Positions 30,298-35,833 of a stretch of 35,833 nucleotides of DNA are shown here, one piece after another. Numbering within the stretch: position 1 is the first letter of the stretch; the number at the start of each line of letters is the position of its first letter. Source of the stretch: Nostocaceae cyanobacterium. Its GTDB lineage: Bacteria; Cyanobacteriota; Cyanobacteriia; Cyanobacteriales; Nostocaceae. The position numbers and the translations under genes are program-made. The stretch spans positions 1 to 35,833 of the forward strand of contig JASJCY010000031.1 of the NCBI GenBank assembly GCA_030065825.1, written 5' to 3'. The notes below the pieces were generated by a model, which did not search any database, was not told where the DNA came from, and saw only the letters and a program-made list of their open reading frames with translations.

Positions 30298-30522
30298 TAC
30301 TTCTCCTGAAAAAGAGAAGATGTTATTTTCCATACTAGTCACTTTTGATTCCAGGGGTATGGTTTAGTTTGTGATTTTGGAAGTTGTTTTTGTAGGTAGA
30401 AAATAAGCATAAAATTATTCTGAAATTTGGAACAATTCCCTTTGTTTTAGTTGAATCTTCTACTAGAAAACTAATTTTATATTTTGCATTATTGCATTAT
30501 TTTGATGCTTCTAGTTACTGTC

Positions 30523-31857
30523 ATGAAATCAGAATTTAACTTTTTTCAGCACTGGTATCCTCTTTCACCATTAGAAGACTTAGACTCTACAAAACCAACT
30601 CCAGTTGCAGTTTTAGGTATTCGTTTAGTCATCTGGAAGCCAAAATTATCACAGACTTATCGAGTATTTTTAGACCAATGTCCCCATCGTCTTGCACCCT
30701 TAAGTGAGGGTCGTGTGGATAATAAGACTGGTAATTTAATGTGTAGTTATCATGGATGGGAATTTGACGTAGAAGGGATATGTACCCGCATCCCCCAAGC
30801 GGAAAATCCGGAGATAGTTGCTAATAATCAGAAAAATTTTTGTACAATAGCACTACCAGTAAGACAAGAACAAGATTTACTGTGGGTTTGGCTAGATGGT
30901 AACTCAGTAGAAAAGGCTGAAAATACACCTTTACCTTTATCACCCCAGGTAGATGCAAGTAAAGGGTTTGTGTGGTCTTCTTTGGTCAGGGATTTGGAAT
31001 ATGATTGGCAAACTTTGGTGGAAAATGTTGCAGATCCCAGTCATGTTGATTTTGCACACCATGGACTACAGGGAAATAGAGATCAAGGTCAACCTATACC
31101 CATGAAAATTGTGCAATCTACACCTAACTTGATTGAAGTCAAGTTTGACAGAAGTATGAGAAGGACAACAATCACTTTTGAACCACCTTGTCGCTTGGAG
31201 TATGCAATCAATATTGGTAACTCTGGGAAACAAATAGGACTAGTAACATATTGTATTCCTATATCTCCAGGAAAATCAAGAATTGTGACTTTTTTTCCTC
31301 GTAACTTCGCCAAAACTCTCTATGATTTCACACCCCGTTGGTGGGATCACATCACCAACCGAAATCAAGTTTTGGATGGAGATATGATTTTTCTCCACCA
31401 GCAAGAACATTTTCTTCAACAAAGGCAATTGTTTGAAAGTTGGAAAATTGCTTATAAATTACCTACAAGTGCAGACCGTCTTGTGATTGAGTTTCGCAAT
31501 TGGTTTGATAAATATTGTCAGGGAAATTTACCTTGGAATGATGTCGGAATTAGTATTTCTGACAGGCAGAAAATCAATGATAATCGTCAAGAATTGCTAA
31601 ATCGCTACAAACAACATACTCAGCATTGTAGTAGCTGTAGAGGTGCATTGAAGGTTATACAGCGCTTACAAATTTTTCTTTTGGCATACTTTGCGGTTAC
31701 AGTTGCTGGAGTTTCTTTGCTTCCCGATGGAGTTAGATTTCCCATTGGGTTACCATTGATAATTACAGCATTATTGGGTTTAGTTGTTTATACTTGGTTA
31801 AAACTTTGGCTAGTCCCCAAATTTTACTTTGTGGACTATGTTCATGCCCAAAAGTAG
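30523..31857 (+). CDS. Rieske non-haem iron oxygenase, pheophorbide a oxygenase/Tic55-like
   Basis: About 444 residues. The Rieske [2Fe-2S] ligands are in CPHRLAPLSEG (Cys53, His55) and CSYHGWEF (Cys74, His77). The mononuclear iron site is in VENVADPSHVDFAHHG (Asp171, His174, His179 region). The C-terminus has a CSSCRGAL redox-type motif followed by two hydrophobic segments (about 385-430), an arrangement shared with PaO, Tic55 and PTC52 of plants and their cyanobacterial relatives; the family oxygenates tetrapyrrole or chlorophyllide-type substrates. The substrate here is not known. The CxxC is reported in plant relatives to be a thioredoxin target. ATG at 30523 chosen; an upstream ATG-equivalent at 30484 would add 13 residues. 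It is divergent from era. Confidence 0.88.
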   Translation: MKSEFNFFQHWYPLSPLEDLDSTKPTPVAVLGIRLVIWKPKLSQTYRVFLDQCPHRLAPLSEGRVDNKTGNLMCSYHGWEFDVEGICTRIPQAENPEIVANNQKNFCTIALPVRQEQDLLWVWLDGNSVEKAENTPLPLSPQVDASKGFVWSSLVRDLEYDWQTLVENVADPSHVDFAHHGLQGNRDQGQPIPMKIVQSTPNLIEVKFDRSMRRTTITFEPPCRLEYAINIGNSGKQIGLVTYCIPISPGKSRIVTFFPRNFAKTLYDFTPRWWDHITNRNQVLDGDMIFLHQQEHFLQQRQLFESWKIAYKLPTSADRLVIEFRNWFDKYCQGNLPWNDVGISISDRQKINDNRQELLNRYKQHTQHCSSCRGALKVIQRLQIFLLAYFAVTVAGVSLLPDGVRFPIGLPLIITALLGLVVYTWLKLWLVPKFYFVDYVHAQK

Positions 31858-32122
31858 TAATCTCCCTCAAGTCATATCTTGCATCATTCTCAACAAGACC
31901 AAAAAAAGCGAGGCAGCGCGTTGGACGGGTTCCCCGGCTTAAAGCGACTGCCGGGGTTTATAAACGAAAAATTAAGGTTTTTAAGCTGAGAGATTTGTAA
32001 TAAACCCGGTTTTTAGCCCAGGTGCAAGATGTGTGTCAAGAAACCGGGTTTATAAACTAAAAATTAAGGTTTAGATTTCAATCTTACTAATAAACCCGCT
32101 TTCGGAAATATATTTGTTAATT
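31858..32122. repeat. Repeat cluster with AAACCCGGTTTTT inverted pair
   Basis: A GAGGCAGCGCGTTGGACGGG stretch followed by TTCCCCGGC and GCCGGGG (31908-31956) is a common intergenic motif of Nostocales. TAAACCCGGTTTTT at 32001 and its inverse AAGAAACCGGGTTTA ending at 32053 form a hairpin. A direct repeat AAAAATTAAGGTTT occurs at about 31966 and 32059. No coding sequence is visible. Confidence 0.6.
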
Positions 32123-32284
32123 AGAGGATGTTTGAAAAGTCTTGTTATTAATATTAAAACCTCCTAAACCTAACCCCCCTTTCCCCTAGGGAGGAAAGGG
32201 GGGTTTTAAAGCCTCTGGACTTGTAGGAGGGAGGTTTACCCACAGAGGTTCCTGGTATATTTGTTGACTTTTCAAACATCCTCT
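32123..32284. mobile_element. MITE with perfect 19-bp terminal inverted repeats
   Basis: AGAGGATGTTTGAAAAGTC at 32123-32141 is repeated exactly inverted at 32266-32284. The 162-base element is non-coding and contains an internal CCCCCCTTTCC / GGAAAGGGGGG hairpin at about 32174-32203. Its right terminal base is also the last base of the stop codon of the next, minus-strand gene. No clear target-site duplication could be fixed; the ends are flanked by T/A-rich sequence. Confidence 0.8.
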
Positions 32285-33411
32285 TAAATAGTTGCAATTA
32301 CATATTCACCTTCATTTACGGCTTGATTGGTAGAGACATCATAAACCAATCCATCGAGTTCAGCAAAAACATCAATCACAGTGGGTAAATTTCCTTGTTT
32401 ATTAAAGCTGAGGATTTGATAAATTACCTCTCCTGCTTTAACTTGACTTCCTAATTCTACTCGTGCTTGAATCATTCCCCCCGCAGAAGCATAATATTTA
32501 ATAACCTGACTTCTGGGTTTAAATTTCATCTTATTGGCTGTATTATCTTCCTGAATAAATTCAGAAATTTGTAAGAGTCCTTTTTGTACTAAATAATTTC
32601 GCAAACCCCGGACACCTTTAGCGACTGAATCAGGTTTCATCTGCATTCCCGTACCTAATTCTAATGTCCAAGCTTCCACATCAAATTTGATTTCTCTACC
32701 CAGTTGTTTAAAATAATCTTCTAATGCCAACCAAGGTTTAATAAATGCTTCATCAAAAGCATTACCATCATATTCATTCAGGAGAATACCAAAATCTAGA
32801 AGAAAATATTTAGCACTGTCTTCGCGGTTACGGAAATAATAAAGATAATCTAAGCCTTGATTAGTAGAACTGTGTAAATCAATTAAATAATCTGCATCCA
32901 AACACAGAGATTGTAATTGGCAGCGAAACTTTTCTGTATAAGGTACACCACTAACAGAATTAATTGTTTCCAGAGTTTTAGCAAAACTTGACTGGATAAT
33001 ACTAAGATAATTTTTTCTGATTACTTCTGGAGTCAGAGAAATTTGAGATTTGGCAAAGGTTAATAAATCATAAGCCTCTTTCTCATAATCCCAAAAAATC
33101 CGATTCCAATCTTTATATTCATAAGTACAATATCTACCCGAAGAAAAATTGTGCGAACGTTCATTGGTTCCCATAGGATTGCAAACAGGAACTAGCCAAA
33201 TTTCACCAGACAAATCTGTATGATTTCTTGTTTTTAAAAATTCAATTACTTGATGAATAACAGCATTACCCGCAATTTCTGCACCGTGTAAATTTGATTG
33301 AATATAAACTTTTTTGCCTGGTTTATCACCAACAAATTTATATACTTGGAGATATAAATAATCTCCCGAAGCCATCTGACGAAGAGGAATAGTACTAATT
33401 TCTGGAATCAT
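32284..33411 (-). CDS. Succinylglutamate desuccinylase/aspartoacylase-family zinc deacylase
   Basis: An M14-like metallo-deacylase of the AstE/AspA group, 375 residues. Zinc ligands are apparent in LHGAEIAGN (His42, Glu45) and in DYLIDLHSS for the second histidine; NPMGTNER carries the substrate-carboxylate arginine. The glutamate used as base is in ELGTGMQ. The C-terminal part (about 300-375) is a biotinyl-lipoyl-like beta domain (GGMIQARVELGSQVKAGEV), common in this branch. It likely removes an acyl group from an N-acyl amino acid or a related compound; the actual substrate is unknown. ATG at 33411 chosen; a TTG at 33432 is a weak alternative. The stop codon overlaps a MITE end by one base. 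Confidence 0.8.
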   Translation of the reverse strand: MIPEISTIPLRQMASGDYLYLQVYKFVGDKPGKKVYIQSNLHGAEIAGNAVIHQVIEFLKTRNHTDLSGEIWLVPVCNPMGTNERSHNFSSGRYCTYEYKDWNRIFWDYEKEAYDLLTFAKSQISLTPEVIRKNYLSIIQSSFAKTLETINSVSGVPYTEKFRCQLQSLCLDADYLIDLHSSTNQGLDYLYYFRNREDSAKYFLLDFGILLNEYDGNAFDEAFIKPWLALEDYFKQLGREIKFDVEAWTLELGTGMQMKPDSVAKGVRGLRNYLVQKGLLQISEFIQEDNTANKMKFKPRSQVIKYYASAGGMIQARVELGSQVKAGEVIYQILSFNKQGNLPTVIDVFAELDGLVYDVSTNQAVNEGEYVIATI

Positions 33412-33485
33412 AAAAAAAGAGGATAAGGGCAAGTTGGTTTTCTATCTGTAATTTAACCCAATTACTGATGCAAATTATTTACTTT

Positions 33486-33508
33486 GGGCGCAAGCGTTGC
33501 GCCCCTAC
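33486..33508 (-). repeat. Single GTAGGGGCGCAA hairpin between mazG and the AstE-like gene
   Basis: On the minus strand it reads GTAGGGGCGCAACGCTTGCG then CCC: a perfect 8-bp stem with loop CGC instead of TGC. It lies 38 bases after the mazG stop in the sense orientation of mazG and 75 bases before the AstE-like start, so a terminator or attenuator role would be possible. Confidence 0.85.
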
Positions 33509-33546
33509 ATAATTGATGTAAGATATTAAGATATATAATTTTAATC

Positions 33547-34368
33547 CTACTTCCTTAATTGTCTTTTCGCTTCCTGCCAAAGTGCTTCTAATTCCTCCAA
33601 GGTATAATCAGAAAGGGGACGATTGGCAAATGCCTCCATTTTTTCCATTCTTTGGATAAAACGCACATTTGTTCCCTGTAACGCTTCACTGGGGTCGAGA
33701 TTATGCCACCTGGCAAGTTGCAATACTGAAAATAGTAAATCACCTAACTCTGCTTGTTGTTCTTCTGGAGTTTCCTGTGCCAATGCCTGTTGAAACTCCT
33801 GCAACTCCTCATGAAACTTCTCCCATACTCCATCAATATTGTCCCATTCAAAGCCTACAGCTGCAGCCTTTTGAGAAATCTTCATCGTCGCCATCAATGG
33901 CGGTAACTTGCGAGTATAACCACTGAGTTTATGGCTAAGTTTTTGACTATCTGCCGATACTTCTCCCTTTTCTTGGGCTTTAATTTCTTCCCAATTTTGC
34001 CGCACCTCATCCACACTTGCCACCGACACATCTCCAAATACATGGGGATGACGGCGAATCAGCTTTTGGGAAATTCCAGCAGCAACTTCCTTGAGGGAAA
34101 AATGTTGATACTCTGTAGCAATTTGTGCCTGCAAAACCACCTGTAATAATAAATCACCCAACTCTTCAGCGATCGCCTGCTTATCCTCGCTTTTAATGGC
34201 ATCCACCACCTCATAAGCTTCTTCAATTACATAGGGTGTCAAAGTTTGGGGAGTTTGCGCCAAATCCCAAGGACAACCTCCATCAGGATTGCGTAACTTT
34301 GCTACCACATCAATTAACTCTTGCAATGCCGCCAAAATCTCGGTATTTTGCCTTTGATTTGATTCCAT
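33547..34368 (-). CDS. mazG: Nucleoside triphosphate pyrophosphohydrolase MazG
   Basis: MazG hydrolyses nucleoside triphosphates to monophosphates and pyrophosphate and is thought to clear abnormal nucleotides. Length 273 with two MazG domains in tandem is standard. The N-terminal domain has NPDGGCPWDLAQTPQTL, then EEAYEVVDAI and EELGDLLLQVVLQA with the metal-binding acidic residues. The C-terminal domain has VGFEWDNIDGVWEKFHEELQ and ELGDLLFSVLQLARW. It is followed by a single hairpin repeat and the AstE-like gene on the same strand; no toxin gene is attached. Upstream is a CCTCTGTGTTCTCTGCGTCC repeat and heptamer repeats. Confidence 0.97.
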   Translation of the reverse strand: MESNQRQNTEILAALQELIDVVAKLRNPDGGCPWDLAQTPQTLTPYVIEEAYEVVDAIKSEDKQAIAEELGDLLLQVVLQAQIATEYQHFSLKEVAAGISQKLIRRHPHVFGDVSVASVDEVRQNWEEIKAQEKGEVSADSQKLSHKLSGYTRKLPPLMATMKISQKAAAVGFEWDNIDGVWEKFHEELQEFQQALAQETPEEQQAELGDLLFSVLQLARWHNLDPSEALQGTNVRFIQRMEKMEAFANRPLSDYTLEELEALWQEAKRQLRK

Positions 34369-34407
34369 AACCTCTGTGTTCTCTGCGTCCTCTGCGGTTT
34401 AAAAATA

Positions 34408-34459
34408 TAGGGAATAGGGAATAGAAAATAGGGAATAGGGAATAGAAAATAGGGAATAA
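34408..34459. repeat. GGGAATAG / GGGAATAGAAAATA tandem repeats
   Basis: Roughly six units of seven bases (GGGAATA, sometimes GAAAATA) in the 220-bp gap between mazG and the DUF2227 gene. The gap also contains CTCTGTGTTCTCTGCGTCCT (about 34371), another common cyanobacterial dispersed motif. These are the STRR type. No gene is visible in 34369-34590. Confidence 0.75.
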
Positions 34460-34590
34460 GAATTATTTTTTTTCCTGACTTGTGTAAACACCCGAAATCT
34501 CACCTGTTGACAATTCCTGACTCTTAACTAATTCATATGTTGCACCACCCTCAACCTACCCACTGTTGTAGATTTTAAATGGACAACAAC

Positions 34591-35229
34591 TTACTTACTT
34601 TTGGTACTACTTCTGCTACAGGTTTTAGTAGTTTTTGTTGTAGTTTTTGTTCTTGATCGTCGCTGAGGACGACTGCGAGGTTTACGTTTCTTTATTTTGA
34701 CATTAGCAAGCAATCCAGCAACCCCCTTTTTTTTAAACCGCTTATAAGCCGAATTACTCCAATCGCTGAGAGAATGACTCATCGCACCAAGTTCCATCCC
34801 CAGGAACAACGCTAGAAATTCCGTTGCATAGAAAGCAAGCGATCGCCCCATAGTATTACCCATAGATTGCCAATTCAGCGCCACATTCCCCAGCTTTTCC
34901 ACCACCAGCAACCCTAAAATCGCTACCATACCAACTAAACAGCACAGATAAATTACCCGCAGGGTAGTACCAATAATTGGACCATGGGATAAAAAAGAAC
35001 GATGTCGCAGACTTGCTTGGTAAGGAAGCCAGATAAAACGCAACCAACCCCAGCGTTGGAAATGACGGGAGTAAATATCCAAATCCGGTCCAAACATCAA
35101 CCCTCCAAATAGGAAGCCACCAGCAACCAATAAAGTCAGGTTACCGCTGTTGGTTTGCCAAAATGTGACACCAGCCACCCATGGCAAAGCCCATAAAGTT
35201 ATGCGATCGTGCGTCCTTCCAGAGGGCAT
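34591..35229 (-). CDS. DUF2227 putative metal-binding membrane protein
   Basis: A 212-residue integral membrane protein of DUF2227, a family conserved in cyanobacteria. The N-terminus MPSGRTHDRITLWALP carries the conserved His and Asp, followed by GPDLDIYSRHFQRWGWLRFI, then RHRSFLSHGPIIGTTLR and a final GAMSHSLSDW; these His/Asp clusters suggest a metal-dependent phosphohydrolase-like site, as in YdjM/YfhP-type proteins. Four or five membrane segments lie between. The last 40 residues are an unusual, highly basic Lys/Arg/Thr/Ser tail (KKRKPRSRPQRRSRTKTTTK), likely disordered and cytosolic. The family function is unknown. Confidence 0.8.
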   Translation of the reverse strand: MPSGRTHDRITLWALPWVAGVTFWQTNSGNLTLLVAGGFLFGGLMFGPDLDIYSRHFQRWGWLRFIWLPYQASLRHRSFLSHGPIIGTTLRVIYLCCLVGMVAILGLLVVEKLGNVALNWQSMGNTMGRSLAFYATEFLALFLGMELGAMSHSLSDWSNSAYKRFKKKGVAGLLANVKIKKRKPRSRPQRRSRTKTTTKTTKTCSRSSTKSK

Positions 35230-35352
35230 AGTAGAATTTTCGATTTTCGATTTTGCACTAAAAGCAGTAAAAACAGCTAAAAAAAATTATTTTCCCAAAA
35301 TACTAGCGCGATTAAGAATTATCTGCTATATTATATTATTGTATGCAGCAAT

Positions 35353-35425
<73 letters not shown>

Positions 35426-35654
35426 TTAGATATACAACTACTTGAATTTCAATGAGTGTAGTGCTTTCAGGAGTTTAAGTCTTTGTAAATCTACCGCCAT
35501 TTTTCACAAATCAAGTAACTTTCACTCAAAAATCACTCATTTTTTAAATCTAACACCAGTTAAGTGAGTGAACAACCTACGTTACAAAACTTTGTATAAC
35601 TATTCGACGACCACTTAGCAGTTGTACGATTTCCTTCCCTGGGAAATGCGACCA
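35426..35654. other. Non-coding stretch between tRNA-Val and the right-edge gene
   Basis: No reading frame with protein character. AT-rich, with CACTCA/TGAGTG segments (about 35524-35568) that can pair as an imperfect hairpin. No duplication of the tRNA 3' end is present within the window. Confidence 0.4.
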
Positions 35655-35833
35655 CTAACTTCCAATACCTGATACTTGATTCCAATATTCCCCATCTGGT
35701 CTACTCAACTCCTCAGCCACCAGCTGTAACCGTTCAAAGTCTACATCTTGCCTCTTGCCTAAATAGCGTCGTCGCAACTTCCCCGCAATGCATCTGTAGG
35801 CATACCAGTTATTTCCATTAAGACCGTTCACAG
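35655..35833 (-). CDS. 3' end of an unrecognised gene, truncated by the window edge
   Basis: The minus-strand frame is open from the window edge to a TAG at 35655-35657, giving at least 58 residues. It contains NNWYAYRCIAGKLRRRYLGK followed by FERLQLVAEELSRP and ends GEYWNQVSGIGS. The WYAYR-(x)n-GKLRRRYLGK layout occurs in DNA-associated and signalling proteins of cyanobacteria and actinobacteria, but I cannot name the family. It has normal codon use and strong protein character, so it is very probably a real coding sequence. Its position 230 bases from the 3' end of tRNA-Val leaves open that an integrated element begins here. Confidence 0.6.
   Translation of the reverse strand, partial: VNGLNGNNWYAYRCIAGKLRRRYLGKRQDVDFERLQLVAEELSRPDGEYWNQVSGIGS

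Noticed and set aside
33547-34368. MazG as part of a mazEF toxin-antitoxin locus
   Set aside because: No MazE or MazF frame is adjacent; it is the housekeeping two-domain MazG.

Overview
The window comes from a filamentous, very probably heterocyst-forming (Nostocales-type) cyanobacterium. The evidence is ferredoxin-thioredoxin reductase catalytic subunit, cyanobacterial families of unknown function (DUF3181, DUF1350, 2TM, DUF2227), a pheophorbide-oxygenase-like Rieske protein, many GCGATCGC (HIP1) sites, and abundant heptanucleotide short tandem repeats such as TTTACCC and GGGAATA. It reads as chromosome: mostly housekeeping genes set in long intergenic spaces full of small palindromic and inverted-repeat elements. 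No phage, plasmid backbone, complete insertion sequence or CRISPR array is visible.

Layout. 1-493: chained inverted-repeat elements. 494-3163: cell-envelope genes (serine hydrolase divergent from an NlpC/P60 peptidase overlapping a GT2 glycosyltransferase). 3164-6190: repeats, then two minus-strand genes that both carry an effector-associated domain 1 (EAD1). One is a membrane-anchored FGE/C-type-lectin-fold protein whose C-terminus has the codon signature of a diversity-generating-retroelement variable region; the other is a winged-helix-like/EAD1 adaptor. This is the most interesting locus. 6191-10804: poorly known genes (possibly frameshifted hypothetical, DUF1350, small membrane protein, DUF1499, orphan Phd-like antitoxin) with repeats. 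11078-13252: MFS transporter ending in a nine-copy 32-bp hairpin array, tRNA-Arg(ACG), moaC. 13300-17186: small hypothetical, an IS200/IS605-like end remnant, Uma2 nuclease, 2TM protein, a MITE, DUF3181, DJ-1/PfpI protein divergent from a LuxR-type regulator. 17429-21611: PilT-family ATPase, DUF58, ftrC-DUF309 pair. 22236-24970: lptA-like, lptB, lptF/G, a lipopolysaccharide-export set. 25372-30297: Asn/Gln/Ser-rich membrane-anchored protein, DUF389 protein with an OmpA-like tail, TspO, Era. 30523-35833: Rieske oxygenase, a MITE, AstE/AspA-like enzyme, MazG, DUF2227, tRNA-Val(TAC) and the 3' end of an unrecognised gene.

Two themes stand out. First, the EAD1 pair looks like a modular recognition/effector system whose sensor surface may be hypervariable; the reverse transcriptase and template that would drive this are not in the window. 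Second, a small hairpin repeat (GTAGGGGYGCAA-loop-TTGCRCCC) occurs at four loci, each time in the sense orientation just after a gene, with a compensatory base-pair change. At two loci its TAG is the stop codon of the gene (MFS transporter and era). Functional statements are from reading motifs by eye; no database search was run.
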